Source: Stigmatella erecta (lineage in GTDB: Bacteria > Myxococcota > Myxococcia > Myxococcales > Myxococcaceae). From it: a DNA stretch of 64,000 nucleotides. Shown piece after piece: positions 8,717 through 17,407 of the stretch. The notes under the pieces were generated by a model. It had not been told where the DNA came from. It saw only the letters and a program-made list of their open reading frames with translations, and did no database searches. Position 1 is the stretch's first letter. Each line of letters starts with the position of its first letter. The position numbers were made by a program, and so were the translations under genes. The stretch covers positions 124,001 to 188,000 of the forward strand of contig NZ_FOIJ01000003.1 of assembly GCF_900111745.1 (NCBI RefSeq). The letters run 5' to 3'.

Positions 8717-10030
8717 TTATGACTGCCGCTGTATCGCGCCAAGGTTTCTCATCAGGCGAGAGCGAATGGCACCGATGAGAAACAGAGAGCCCGTACCCAG
8801 GACGAGATCTTCCGCCTGCGCCTGAGCCATGGCGCCTGCCAGGGCGTCGTCCAAGGAGGCGTGGGCATACACATTCCCACAGAGGGCCTGGGCCTCGTGC
8901 AGGTAGCGCTCGGGCGCCAGCGAGCGGGGGGAGTCCAGGGGCGTCAGGTGGACGGACGCACACCGGGGGAACAGGCCCCGCATCATCGGCCCCCGGTCCT
9001 TGTCACCCACCACGCCGAACACGGCGTGGAGCGCGCGGCCCGGATACAGGGCATCCAGCGAGGCAAGCAACACCTTCATGCCCGCGGGGTTGTGGGCGCC
9101 ATCCAGCACCACGGCCGGCCGGCTGCCCAGCTCCTCCAGCCGTCCCGGCCAGCGCGCGGAGGCCAGCCCCGCCCGGGCCGCTTCCGCGGGCACTGCGAGG
9201 CCCCGCGCATCGAGTTGCTCCAGCGCCGCGAGGGCCACCGCCGCGTTCTGGCGCTGGTGGGGGCCTCTCAGGGCCAGCGAGAGGCCTTCCAGGTGGCGGT
9301 ATCGCGGCCCCCGGTAGGTGAACGTGCCGTCCGGTTGCGCCTCCAGGGTGAAGTCCCTGTCCTCCCGCAGCACCGGCGCCCCCTTCTCGTCCGCCCGGCG
9401 GACGATCGCCTGCCACGCCTCGGGCTCCTGCTGGCTGATCACCGCGGGAACCCCCGGCTTGAGGATTCCCGCCTTCTCGCCCGCGATGGCCTCCAGGGTG
9501 TTGCCCAGGTACTCCATGTGATCGAAGGAGACGGGGGTAATCACCGTGACGAGCGGCGAGACGGTGTTGGTGGCATCCAGGCGCCCGCCGAGGCCCGTCT
9601 CCATCACGGCCACCGAGACGGCCTCCTGGGCGAAGTGCCAGAGCGCCACCACCGTGGCGAACTCGAAGTACGTGAGGGGCGCGGGCGTGTGCGCGGCCTC
9701 CGGGTAGCGCGCCAGCACCTCCAGGATGCGCTGGCCCAGCACCTCATCGGAGATGTCGGCACCGTCCACCTGGAAGCGCTCGTTGACGCGCATCAGGTGG
9801 GGCGACGTGTAGAGCCCCACCCGGTGCCCGGCGGCGCGCAGGGCCGCCGTGGCGAAGGCACAGGTGCTGCCCTTGCCGTTGGTGCCCGCGACGTGAAGCG
9901 ACGGGAAGCGCCGCTCCGGGTGGCCCAGGGCGGCGAGCGCCTCGCGCACCCGCTCCAGGCCCAGCTTGATGCCGGACGGGTTGAGCCCGGCGAGAAAACT
10001 CAACGCCTCTTGCGGCGTGCGCGGCGGCAT
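8717..10030 (-). CDS. folC: Bifunctional folylpolyglutamate synthase/dihydrofolate synthase
   Basis: 437 residues, normal for FolC. The Mur-ligase-type P-loop HVAGTNGKGST (about residues 47-56) and the C-terminal VVLDGAHNPAGM motif are present, with VAVMETGLGGRLDATN and VITPVSFDHMEYLG between, characteristic of FolC. The enzyme adds L-glutamate to dihydropteroate and to reduced folates in the cytoplasm using ATP. It follows accD by 11 bases, the accD-folC order found in many bacteria. Confidence 0.95.
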   Translation of the reverse strand: MPPRTPQEALSFLAGLNPSGIKLGLERVREALAALGHPERRFPSLHVAGTNGKGSTCAFATAALRAAGHRVGLYTSPHLMRVNERFQVDGADISDEVLGQRILEVLARYPEAAHTPAPLTYFEFATVVALWHFAQEAVSVAVMETGLGGRLDATNTVSPLVTVITPVSFDHMEYLGNTLEAIAGEKAGILKPGVPAVISQQEPEAWQAIVRRADEKGAPVLREDRDFTLEAQPDGTFTYRGPRYRHLEGLSLALRGPHQRQNAAVALAALEQLDARGLAVPAEAARAGLASARWPGRLEELGSRPAVVLDGAHNPAGMKVLLASLDALYPGRALHAVFGVVGDKDRGPMMRGLFPRCASVHLTPLDSPRSLAPERYLHEAQALCGNVYAHASLDDALAGAMAQAQAEDLVLGTGSLFLIGAIRSRLMRNLGAIQRQS

Positions 10031-10041
10031 TCCGCGAGGGC

Positions 10042-10893
10042 TCAGCCCACCATGCGCAGCAGCTGGCTCAGCCGCGAGCGCATCTCCTTGCGCGGCACGA
10101 TGGCGTCGATCATCCCGTGCTCCAGCAGGAACTCGGAGCGCTGGAAGCCCTCGGGGAGCTTCTGGCGGATGGTCTGCTCGATGACGCGCGGGCCCGCGAA
10201 GCCGATGAGCGCCTTGGGCTCGGCGAGGATGATGTCCCCCAGCCAGGCGAAGGACGCGGCCACGCCGCCCGTCGTCGGGTGCAGCAGCACGGAGACGTAG
10301 GGCTTGTTGCCGTTGCGGAAGCGGGCGATGGCCGCGGACGTCTTGGCCATCTGCATGAGCGAGAAGATGCCCTCCTGCATGCGGGCGCCACCCGAGGCCG
10401 AGAAGATGAGCGCGGGGTACTTCAGCTCGTACGCGCGCTCGAAGACGCGCGTCACCTTCTCGCCCACCACCGAGCCCATGGAGCCGCCCATGAACTCGAA
10501 CACGAAGCAGCCCACCGACACCGGGGTGCCGTCGATGCGGCCCACGCCGGAGATGAACGCGTCATTCTCGTCGAGGCTCTTGCGCGTGGACTTCAGCCGG
10601 TCCTTGTACTTCTTGGAGTCGCTGAACCCGAGCGGATCCTGGGGCTCCAGCTCCTTGTCGAACTCCTCGAAGCTGCCGGAGTCCAGCAGCCCCGCCAGCC
10701 GGGCGCGCGCCTGCCAGGGATGGTGGTGCTCGCAGTGCGGGCACACCATGATGTTCTTCTCCAGCTCTTGCCGGTAGATGATTTCGTCGCAGTTTTCGCA
10801 CTTGGCCCACAGGCCCTGCATTCGAGAAGGCGCTTGCTCCTCGGCGGGCTCCTGGCGGGCGGCGATACGGGGCTTCTTGGAGAACCAGGCCAT
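10042..10893 (-). CDS. accD: Acetyl-CoA carboxylase carboxyltransferase subunit beta
   Basis: 283 residues from MAWFSKKP. A four-cysteine zinc ribbon (Cys32, Cys35, Cys51, Cys54; WAKCENCDEIIYRQ and MVCPHCEHHH) is followed by the carboxyltransferase fold with FEFMGGSMGSVVGEK, SASGGARMQEG and LIGFAGPRVIEQTI. Together with AccA it transfers carboxyl from biotin to acetyl-CoA, giving malonyl-CoA for fatty-acid and polyketide synthesis. The upstream frame extension lacks sense and was dropped. There is no purine-rich ribosome site before this ATG (the 10 bases upstream are pyrimidine-rich), unusual for a highly expressed gene. Confidence 0.95.
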   Translation of the reverse strand: MAWFSKKPRIAARQEPAEEQAPSRMQGLWAKCENCDEIIYRQELEKNIMVCPHCEHHHPWQARARLAGLLDSGSFEEFDKELEPQDPLGFSDSKKYKDRLKSTRKSLDENDAFISGVGRIDGTPVSVGCFVFEFMGGSMGSVVGEKVTRVFERAYELKYPALIFSASGGARMQEGIFSLMQMAKTSAAIARFRNGNKPYVSVLLHPTTGGVAASFAWLGDIILAEPKALIGFAGPRVIEQTIRQKLPEGFQRSEFLLEHGMIDAIVPRKEMRSRLSQLLRMVG

Positions 10894-10943
10894 GGGAGGG
10901 CCGGGGTTAATCCGGCGCGGCCCGCGCGTCAACCCCTGGTTCA

Positions 10944-11699
10944 TCAGAACTCGAAACTGTCCCCCAGCTCCAGGATTTCCACCGGCAGCCCCGCCAGCTC
11001 CCGCTTGAGCTGGCCCACGAAGGCGGGCTTGAGGTGGTACAAGAGCACCTCGGCCCCGTTCCGGTTGAACTTGGCCAGCTCCGCCTGGAGCGTCTGCGGC
11101 GTCAGGTGCCCGGACAGGTCCGCCAGTTGCTGCAGGGCGTTGGGGAAGCTCGTCTCCACCAGCAGCGCCTTGAGGTTCTTCGTCGCGTTGAGCGCCTTCC
11201 AGAGCCGGTCCGTGGGGCCGGTGTCCCCGCTCATGGCCACGGCCGTTTTGCCCCGGGAGATGATGAAGCCGCAGGACTCCACCGGGTGGCTCACCGGCAC
11301 GGACTGCACCGTGTAGGGGCCAATCTGGAAGGTGCTGCCCGCGCGGAACGTCTTGATGCGCAGCACGGGCGCCTTGCGCGTGGGGATCCGGGTGAAGTCC
11401 GGCCACAGCTCGTTGTTGAACATGGAGTGGCGCAGCGCCCGGGCGCACTCCCGCGAGGCATGGATGGTGACGGGGTGCTCACGCCGGCCGATGACCAGGT
11501 CCGCCAGCAGCGGCAGGTCCTTGGTGTGGTCGAAGTGGCTGTGCCCCACGAGGATGTCGTCCACCTTGCACAGCTGCTCGAGCGTGAGCGTGCCCGTCAG
11601 GGCGCCCGCGTCCAGCGCGAGCACCTCATCGAGGAGGAAGCAGGTGGTCCGGCACGAGAGCAGTTCGCCACCGTGACAGCCGAGGACTTTCAGCTTCAC
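10944..11699 (-). CDS. Metallo-beta-lactamase-fold phosphodiesterase, cyclic-nucleotide type
   Basis: 251 residues. The metal site HSHFDH (His53, His55, Asp57, His58) is in the GHSHFDHTKDLPLLADL context typical of the class II 3',5'-cyclic nucleotide phosphodiesterase branch, and further ligands are likely in VPVSHPVESCGF, MSGDTGPTD and YHLKP. The GTG start touches the TAG stop of the CRP-like gene with no base between, so translation is probably coupled. The family hydrolyses cAMP or cGMP in yeast and some bacteria; here that activity is inferred from family and from the regulator next to it. An RNase Z-like or other hydrolase activity cannot be excluded. Confidence 0.75.
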   Translation of the reverse strand: MKLKVLGCHGGELLSCRTTCFLLDEVLALDAGALTGTLTLEQLCKVDDILVGHSHFDHTKDLPLLADLVIGRREHPVTIHASRECARALRHSMFNNELWPDFTRIPTRKAPVLRIKTFRAGSTFQIGPYTVQSVPVSHPVESCGFIISRGKTAVAMSGDTGPTDRLWKALNATKNLKALLVETSFPNALQQLADLSGHLTPQTLQAELAKFNRNGAEVLLYHLKPAFVGQLKRELAGLPVEILELGDSFEF

Positions 11700-12350
11700 C
11701 TAGAGGTCTCCGAACTTCCACTTCATCTCCAGATACTGGAGGAAGTCGTGCAGCCGGGCCGTGTCATACACGATGAGGCTGTCACCCTTGCGTTCGACGA
11801 GGCCCGAGCGCTCCAGGCGGCTGAGCATGAGCCGGATCGCTGGCTCGCCCACCCCGAGCTGCTGGGGCAGCTCGCGCGGGTTGAAGTCCACCTCGAGGCC
11901 ATCCTCCACGGGGCGCCCCCGGGACTGGCAGGCGTGGAGAATCTGGTGCACCACCCGGCTGGCGGGGTCCGAGTGCATCAGGTTCTCGATCTGCGCGGAC
12001 ATCTCCGAGAGCCGCTCGGCCAGCTTCTTGATCATCCGCACGGCGATCTCCGAGTTGCCGCGGATCATCCCCTCGAAGGTCTTCGAGTCGATGACCAGGA
12101 GCTTCGCGTCCTCCGTCACCGTGGCGGTGGCGTTGCGCGGCTTGTTGGAGATGATGGCCATCTCCCCGAAGAACTCGCCCGGGCCCAGCACGGCGAGGTG
12201 CTTCTCCACCTCGCGCACCTTCTTGGAGATGGTGATCTTCCCGGACTGCAAGACGAACATGTCCTTGCCAGGCTCGCCCTCTTGGAAGAGGACCGTGCCC
12301 TTGGGGAATTCCTGTCCGAACCGCTGAAAAAGGGTTTCCTCGGCGCCCAT
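11700..12350 (-). CDS. CRP/FNR-family cyclic-nucleotide-binding transcription regulator
   Basis: 216 residues. The cyclic-nucleotide-binding domain covers about 5-120, with a phosphate-binding cassette in GEFFGEMAIISNKPRNATA: Glu63 would hold the ribose hydroxyl and Arg72 the cyclic phosphate, so real cAMP or cGMP binding is expected. A long dimer helix (MIKKLAERLSEMSAQIENL) leads to a winged HTH at about 165-205 (NPRELPQQLGVGEPAIRLMLSRL). The recognition helix differs from the R-E-T-V-x-R pattern of E. coli CRP, so its site will differ. It is divergent from purM (89-base gap) and cotranscribed with the phosphodiesterase-like gene. Confidence 0.88.
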   Translation of the reverse strand: MGAEETLFQRFGQEFPKGTVLFQEGEPGKDMFVLQSGKITISKKVREVEKHLAVLGPGEFFGEMAIISNKPRNATATVTEDAKLLVIDSKTFEGMIRGNSEIAVRMIKKLAERLSEMSAQIENLMHSDPASRVVHQILHACQSRGRPVEDGLEVDFNPRELPQQLGVGEPAIRLMLSRLERSGLVERKGDSLIVYDTARLHDFLQYLEMKWKFGDL

Positions 12351-12439
12351 CTGAATTCCGAGTCAAGCAGTCCCCATCGTTGGGGTCAAATTTCACTGTT
12401 GGCAAGACAAGGCGGGCCCTTGCCGGTAGAAGTCCGCCC

Positions 12440-13474
12440 GTGACGACCTACAAGCAATCCGGAGTGGACATCGAGGCGGGAGACGCGTTCGTCGAGCGCA
12501 TCAAGCCCTATGCCGCGCGCACGGTACGCCCGGAGGTGGTGTCCGGGGTGGGTGGCTTCGGCGGCCTGTTCGCCCTTCCCCCGGGGAAGTACCGGGAGCC
12601 CGTGCTGGTGTCCGGCACGGACGGGGTGGGCACGAAGCTGAAGGTGGCCTTCCTGGCGGGCCGCCACGGCACCGTGGGCGTGGACCTGGTGGCCATGTCG
12701 GTGAACGACATCCTCACCTGCGGCGCCGAGCCCCTGTTCTTCCTGGACTACTTCGCCACCTCGCGGCTGGAGGTGGACGCGGCCTCCGAGGTGGTCAAGG
12801 GCATCGCGCTCGGGTGCGAGCAGGCCGGGTGCACGCTGCTGGGCGGCGAGACGGCCGAGATGCCGGGCTTCTACGGGCGGGGGGAGTATGATCTCGCCGG
12901 CTTCTGCGTGGGCGTGGTGGAGCGCTCGGAGCTCATCGACGGGCGCACCATCGCCCCCGGCGATGTGCTCATCGGCCTGCCCTCCTCCGGACTGCACTCC
13001 AATGGCTACTCGCTGGCCCGCAAGGTGCTCCTGGACGACCGGAAGCTCTCCCTGGACGCCACGCCCGAGGGGCTGGACCGGCCCCTGGCGGAGGCCCTGC
13101 TGGAGCCCACGCGCATCTACGTGAAGGACATACAGGCCCTGCTGAAGGTAGTGAAGGTGAAGGGGATGGCGCACATCACCGGCAGTGGGATTCCGGGCAA
13201 CCTGCCCCGGTGCCTGCCGGACGGGACGCGCGCGGTGCTGAGCGAGAAGGCGTGGCAGCGCCCCGCGCTGTTCGACGTCATCGCCCGGCTGGGGGGCGTG
13301 CCCCGGGACGAGATGTTCTCCACCTTTAATATGGGGCTGGGCTTCATCGTGGTGGTGGCCCAGCAGGACGCGGCCACGGCGCTGAGCACGTTGAACGCGC
13401 GCGGGGTGAAGGCCACCCAAGTCGGCCGGGTGGAGCAGGGCCAGGGCGAGGCCACGGCGGTCATCGAGCCATGA
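12440..13474 (+). CDS. purM: Phosphoribosylformylglycinamidine cyclo-ligase (AIR synthetase)
   Basis: 344 residues from GTG (VTTYKQSGVDIEAGDAFV), the family's usual N-terminus and length; the longer frame was rejected. Motifs include LVSGTDGVGTKLKVAF, VDLVAMSVNDILTCGAEPLF, GGETAEMPGFY and GLPSSGLHSNGYSLAR. It closes the imidazole ring of AIR in purine synthesis. GGCAAG (12401-12406) and CTTGCC (12419-12424) just upstream form an inverted repeat in the leader. It overlaps purN by 4 bases (ATGA). Confidence 0.96.
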   Translation: MTTYKQSGVDIEAGDAFVERIKPYAARTVRPEVVSGVGGFGGLFALPPGKYREPVLVSGTDGVGTKLKVAFLAGRHGTVGVDLVAMSVNDILTCGAEPLFFLDYFATSRLEVDAASEVVKGIALGCEQAGCTLLGGETAEMPGFYGRGEYDLAGFCVGVVERSELIDGRTIAPGDVLIGLPSSGLHSNGYSLARKVLLDDRKLSLDATPEGLDRPLAEALLEPTRIYVKDIQALLKVVKVKGMAHITGSGIPGNLPRCLPDGTRAVLSEKAWQRPALFDVIARLGGVPRDEMFSTFNMGLGFIVVVAQQDAATALSTLNARGVKATQVGRVEQGQGEATAVIEP

Positions 13475-14136
13475 GCGCGGGGCGGGCGCGGCTCGGGGTG
13501 CTCGTGTCCGGCAGCGGCAGCAACCTGCAGGCGCTGCTCGATGCATGCGCGCGCGCGGACTACCCCGCGGAAGTCGCGTGCGTGGTGTCCAACGTGCCCA
13601 CCGCGTACGCGCTGGAGCGGGCGCGCCGCGCGGGCGTGCCGGCGATGGCCCTGGACTCCAAGGCGGCGGGCTCCCGGGGGGCGTTCGAGCAGTCCCTCCT
13701 GGAGACGCTGCGGGCGGCGAACGTGGAGTGGGTGTGCCTGGCGGGCTTCATGCGGCTGCTGAGCGCGGACTTCCTGACGGGCTTTCCGGGGCGGGTGCTG
13801 AACATCCACCCTTCCCTGCTGCCCTCCTTCCCGGGGCTCCATGCCCAGCGCCAGGCGCTGGAGCGCGGGGTGAAAGTGGCCGGGTGCACGGTGCACTTCG
13901 TGGATGCGGGCACGGACACGGGCCCCATCGTCGCGCAGGCAGCGGTCCCCGTGCTGCCGGACGATGACGAGGCGAGCCTGAGCGCCCGCATCCTCGCGGA
14001 GGAGCACAAGCTCTTCCCGCTCGCGGTGCGGCTGGCCGTGACGGGCAAGGTCTCCCTGGAGGGCGGCCGCACGCGCGTGGCGGCGCCTCCCGCGACGGAG
14101 GGGCTGTGCCTGCACAACCCCGGGATGACGCGGTGA
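13471..14136 (+). CDS. purN: Phosphoribosylglycinamide formyltransferase
   Basis: 221 residues. LGVLVSGSGSNLQALLDA at the N-terminus, the catalytic NIHPSLLPSFPGLHAQ segment with Asn and His, the VAGCTVHFVDAGTDTGPI loop with Asp, and EEHKLFP near the end are all canonical PurN. It transfers formyl from 10-formyl-tetrahydrofolate to GAR. ATGA overlap with purM and GTGA overlap with the DUF523 gene indicate a coupled three-gene operon. Confidence 0.96.
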   Translation: MSAGRARLGVLVSGSGSNLQALLDACARADYPAEVACVVSNVPTAYALERARRAGVPAMALDSKAAGSRGAFEQSLLETLRAANVEWVCLAGFMRLLSADFLTGFPGRVLNIHPSLLPSFPGLHAQRQALERGVKVAGCTVHFVDAGTDTGPIVAQAAVPVLPDDDEASLSARILAEEHKLFPLAVRLAVTGKVSLEGGRTRVAAPPATEGLCLHNPGMTR

Positions 14137-14612
14137 CGCGGGAAGAACGGCGGGCGGCGCTGAAGGAGGCCCGGGTGGTGCTGGTGAGCGCCTGCCTCCT
14201 GGGCCAGGCGTGCCGCTACGACGGCCAGTCGAAGGGCTCGGGCCGGGTGCTCCAGGCCCTGGAGGGCAAGGAGGTGGTGCCCCTCTGCCCGGAGACCGGC
14301 GCGGGGCTGGGCACGCCCCGGCCCGCGGTGGTGCTGCGCGGCGGCACCGGCGAGGCCGTGCTGGCCGGACAGGCCCAGGCGGTGGAGCGGGAGTCCGGCC
14401 GGGATCAAACGGCGGCGTTCCGGCGCGGGGCGGAGCTGGCGCTGGAGGCGGCGCGGCGCTTCGGCGCCACGGTGGCCCTGCTCAAGGAGCGCAGCCCCTC
14501 TTGCGGAACGCAGGGAACCTACGTGGGCGAGCAGCTCGTGCAGGGCCGGGGCGTCACCGCCGCGCGGCTGCACGCCGCGGGCATCCTCACCGTCAGCGAC
14601 GAGGACTTGTAG
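14133..14612 (+). CDS. DUF523 (YbbK-like) family protein
   Basis: 159 residues from the GTG overlapping the purN stop (GTGA); a GTG 27 bases earlier is possible. It carries the family hallmarks VLVSACLLGQACRYDG, CPETGAGLGTPRPA and LLKERSPSCG. These conserved cysteines suggest a metal or thiol role, but the family's function is not established. The coupling to purMN is noted without a functional claim. Its end overlaps the convergent LysR gene by 20 bases. Confidence 0.85.
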   Translation: MTREERRAALKEARVVLVSACLLGQACRYDGQSKGSGRVLQALEGKEVVPLCPETGAGLGTPRPAVVLRGGTGEAVLAGQAQAVERESGRDQTAAFRRGAELALEAARRFGATVALLKERSPSCGTQGTYVGEQLVQGRGVTAARLHAAGILTVSDEDL

Positions 14613-15543
14613 GGGGCGACAGCAGGGGCTCCATCGTGGCGAGCAACGCCTCGCAGCGAGCCTTCAGGAAGTCGCGCAGCCGGGCCACCGCGGGCGAGAG
14701 CAGCGAGCGGTGCGCGCAGACGAGGTGAAGCGGTGTGGCCTCGCCCCGGTACTCGGGCAGCACGGGCACCAGGCGCCCGGCCTGCAGATCCCCCGCCAGG
14801 TCCAGGAACGACTTGTAGACGAGCCCCTGCCCCGCCAGGGCCCAGCGGCGGACCACGTCGGCATCGTCGCAGAACCGGTTGCCATCCACGGTGATGACCT
14901 CGGCGCCCTGGGGCCCATGAAAGGCCCAGCGGTCATGCACCACGTCCCCCAGCGTGAACCGGAGGCAGTTGTGGCGGCGCAGCCCCTCCAGGGACTCGGG
15001 AGCGCCATGGCGCGCGAGGTAGGCCGGGGCCGCGCACAACACCCGGCGGTTGGTGGGCGCGAGCGGCTGTGACACCAGCGTGGAGTCCTCCAGCACGCCG
15101 TAGCGGATGGCGACATCCACCGGCTGGCGGTACAGGTCCGCCACGCGATCGCTGACCCGCATCTGCACGGTGAGCTTCGGAAACTGATCCTGGAACTCGT
15201 CCAGCCACGGCAGCAGCACGTTGCGCCCGAAGTCCGAGGGCACCGACAGCTTGAGGATCCCGGTCAGGCCGCCCTTCTTCCGGGCCACCGTCATGCGGCC
15301 ATCCTCGAGGGCCTTCAGCGCGAGCCGCGCGTGCGAGAGGTAGCGCTCCCCTTCATCGGTCAGGCGCAGGCTGCGGGTGGAGCGGACGAAGAGGCGGACA
15401 TCGAGCTCTCGCTCCAGCCGCTTCATGGCCGTGCTGGCCACCGCCGGCGTCAGGTTCAGCACGCGGGAGGCGGCCGAGAAGCTGCCCGCCTCCACTGCCG
15501 CGACGAACACCTGGAGGTCTTCGAGTCGGACCATTTTCGTCAT
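14593..15543 (-). CDS. LysR-family transcriptional regulator
   Basis: 316 residues. An N-terminal winged HTH (MVRLEDLQVFVAAVEAGSFS, SRVLNLTPAVASTAMKRLE) and a periplasmic-binding-like effector domain (LKLSVPSDFGRNVLLPWLDEF, VDVAIRYGVLEDSTLVSQPL) make a standard LysR of the CrgA/AaeR-like group. It is transcribed away from the royal-jelly-protein-like gene with 58 bases between the two start codons, the classic arrangement for a LysR regulator and its target. Confidence 0.92.
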   Translation of the reverse strand: MTKMVRLEDLQVFVAAVEAGSFSAASRVLNLTPAVASTAMKRLERELDVRLFVRSTRSLRLTDEGERYLSHARLALKALEDGRMTVARKKGGLTGILKLSVPSDFGRNVLLPWLDEFQDQFPKLTVQMRVSDRVADLYRQPVDVAIRYGVLEDSTLVSQPLAPTNRRVLCAAPAYLARHGAPESLEGLRRHNCLRFTLGDVVHDRWAFHGPQGAEVITVDGNRFCDDADVVRRWALAGQGLVYKSFLDLAGDLQAGRLVPVLPEYRGEATPLHLVCAHRSLLSPAVARLRDFLKARCEALLATMEPLLSPPTSPRR

Positions 15544-15546
15544 TCA

Positions 15547-15565
15547 GAAGAAAGTGTTTGTCTTC
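15547..15565. promoter_or_regulatory. Inverted repeat, likely LysR operator
   Basis: GAAGA and TCTTC arms separated by 9 bases sit within the 58-base divergent gap, 4 bases from the LysR start. The interrupted dyad fits LysR-type sites; binding is inferred. Confidence 0.45.
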
Positions 15566-15601
15566 CCTAGCGCGTTCTTCACCTCGCGGAAAGCACCCAG
15601 G

Positions 15602-16705
15602 ATGCGCCGCATGAAAACGCTTCTCTCTCTCGGCGCAGCGCTCGCCCTTCTTGGCAGTCCCCTCGCTCCCCAGGCCCATGCGGCCCCGCCCACCCTGGCC
15701 ATCGCCGCGGAGAGCCGCGAGATGATCTGGAATGGCGTCGCCGTGGACGACCAGGGCCGGGTGCTGGTCAGTGGCCCCCGCTGGACCGGCTCCAAGGGCC
15801 CCTCCGTGGCGGAGATCGACGCCAAGGGCAAGCCCGTGCCCTTCCCGGATGCGGCCTGGAACGACTGGCAACCCGGCAAGGACCCCAGCCAGGGGTTCAT
15901 CAACGTCAACGCCATCCACCGGGACCCGAACAACGGCCTCTGGGTCATCGACACGGGCGCCTCGGGCTTCGGCGGCACCGTGATTCCGGGCGGCGCCAAG
16001 CTTGTCCGCATCGACCTGAAGACGCGGAAGGTCGCGCGGGTCTATGTCCTGGGGCCCGAGGTCGCGACGGAGAACAGCTACGTCGATGACATCCGCTTCC
16101 ACGGCCAGCAGGCCTATCTCACCGACGCGGGCCGCCCGGGCATCATCGTGCTGAACGTGGAGACCGGCGCGGCCCGGCGCGTCCTGGACAACAGCCCCTT
16201 CACCTCCGCCCCCGGCAACCGCCCCATCACGGTCGGCGGCAAGACGGTCCTCGCCCCGGATGGCCAGCCGCTCAAGGTCAACGCGGATCCGCTGGAGCTC
16301 AGCCCGGATGGGCGCTGGTTCTACTTCGCGCCGCTCGAAGGGCCGCTGTATCGCATCGAGACGCGCTGGCTGGAGGACACCAGCCTCGACGCCGCCACGC
16401 TGGCCTCCAAGGTGGAGAAGTGGTTCGACCTGCCCCCGGTGGGCGGCACCGCCATGGACGCCCAGGGCAACCTCTACTTCACCGAGCTGGCCACCCACAG
16501 CCTGCGCAAGCTGACCCCGGACCGCCGCGTGGAGACCGTCGTCACCGACCCGCGCCTGCACTGGACGGACGCGCCCTTTCTCGATCGCAAGGGCTCGATC
16601 TGGCTGCCCGTTCCCCAGATGGACCGGGTGGGGCTCTTCAACAACAAGGAGTCGAAGATCGAGTGGCCCATCCGCCTCTACCGCCTGGACCTGCCGAAGC
16701 CGTAG
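15602..16705 (+). CDS. Secreted major-royal-jelly-protein/yellow-family beta-propeller protein
   Basis: 367 residues with a clear signal peptide (MRRMKTLLSLGAALALLGSP, cleavage near AHA). The ATG is preceded by GGAAAG. The mature part has royal-jelly/yellow family features: VDDQGRVLVSGPRW, FINVNAIHRDPNNGLWVIDT, SYVDDIRFHGQQAYLTDAG, LELSPDGRWFYFAPLEG, GGTAMDAQGNLYFTELATHS. Bacterial members are often labelled L-dopachrome tautomerase-related; their activity is not established. It resembles SMP-30/gluconolactonase propellers and may be a periplasmic lactonase or ligand-binding protein. The divergent LysR gene probably regulates it. Its stop is 5 bases from the end of the convergent lycopene-cyclase-domain gene. 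Confidence 0.75.
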   Translation: MRRMKTLLSLGAALALLGSPLAPQAHAAPPTLAIAAESREMIWNGVAVDDQGRVLVSGPRWTGSKGPSVAEIDAKGKPVPFPDAAWNDWQPGKDPSQGFINVNAIHRDPNNGLWVIDTGASGFGGTVIPGGAKLVRIDLKTRKVARVYVLGPEVATENSYVDDIRFHGQQAYLTDAGRPGIIVLNVETGAARRVLDNSPFTSAPGNRPITVGGKTVLAPDGQPLKVNADPLELSPDGRWFYFAPLEGPLYRIETRWLEDTSLDAATLASKVEKWFDLPPVGGTAMDAQGNLYFTELATHSLRKLTPDRRVETVVTDPRLHWTDAPFLDRKGSIWLPVPQMDRVGLFNNKESKIEWPIRLYRLDLPKP

Positions 16706-16710
16706 CCCTC

Positions 16711-17406
16711 TCACCGCCGTGGGAGCGGGGTGAAGCCGAAGCCAAAGGCCCACGCCGGAAACACGGTGGCGGCCAGCCCCGCGCCCAGCCCGTACAGCAG
16801 CTCATCGAGCGGGACTCCCAGGAACTTCCCGGGCAGCAGGAGGCTCGGCCGCCACGCGCGCTCGAAGACACCGGGCACGAGCGCCGCGAAGCTCAGGCAC
16901 AGCCCGAGGTAGATCCCCATCGACACCAGGGCCCCCAGGACACCGGGGGCCCACAAGTCCCTGCGTGCCAGCAGCACGCCCCCGGCCCCCAGCCCCATCG
17001 CCACGACGGCGGCATAGAGGATGGGCACCCCCACCCCCCGCAGGGCCCCCGCCAGGGCCAGCACGGCCACGATGGCGAGTGCGGCCCGCCGCCACGGCCG
17101 GGAGGCCCCTTCCCGGAGGCGCACCCCTTGGCGGAAGGCGACGGCATAAGCGGTGGAGGAAAAGGCCCCCAGCCCGGCGACGAACAGCACGTCCTCGATG
17201 CCGAACCCGATCCGGTCCGCCAGGCCGAACAGGAACCTCGGCGTCCAGTACTCCGGATAGAAGAGCCACTCCGTCGCCGCGAACGGGAGCGCGAGCAGGA
17301 CGGCCCTCGCCATCAGCCAGCGCACATCCGGCCGCAGAAAGGCGATGAGGATGCCTGGAACCAGGAACAGCAGCGCCAGCACCAGGAAGTCGTAAGGCAC
17401 GGCCAC
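16711..17406 (-). CDS. Lycopene-cyclase-domain integral membrane protein
   Basis: 231 residues with about six membrane helices and a GTG start one base after the upstream UbiA stop. Two internal half-repeats, each with a helix-end acidic motif, are visible: DRIGFGIEDVLFVAGLGAF and GKFLGVPLDELLYGLGAG. This resembles the duplicated PxE(E/D) motif of CrtYc/CrtYd heterodimeric lycopene cyclases, here both halves in one chain. The domain also occurs in proteins acting on other isoprenoids, and no phytoene synthase is adjacent, so lycopene itself is not assumed. It is last in the UbiA operon. Confidence 0.6.
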   Translation of the reverse strand: MAVPYDFLVLALLFLVPGILIAFLRPDVRWLMARAVLLALPFAATEWLFYPEYWTPRFLFGLADRIGFGIEDVLFVAGLGAFSSTAYAVAFRQGVRLREGASRPWRRAALAIVAVLALAGALRGVGVPILYAAVVAMGLGAGGVLLARRDLWAPGVLGALVSMGIYLGLCLSFAALVPGVFERAWRPSLLLPGKFLGVPLDELLYGLGAGLAATVFPAWAFGFGFTPLPRR

Positions 17407-17407
17407 C

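Noticed and set aside
10894..11448. N-terminal extension of accD into the phosphodiesterase gene
   Set aside because: The extra 185 residues are Gly/Ala/Pro-rich shadow of the neighbour; AccD normally begins near MAWFSKKP.
12401..12424. GGCAAG/CTTGCC inverted repeat upstream of purM, considered as a purine riboswitch
   Set aside because: No conserved purine or PRPP riboswitch core could be found around it; a simple leader hairpin or operator is all that can be said.
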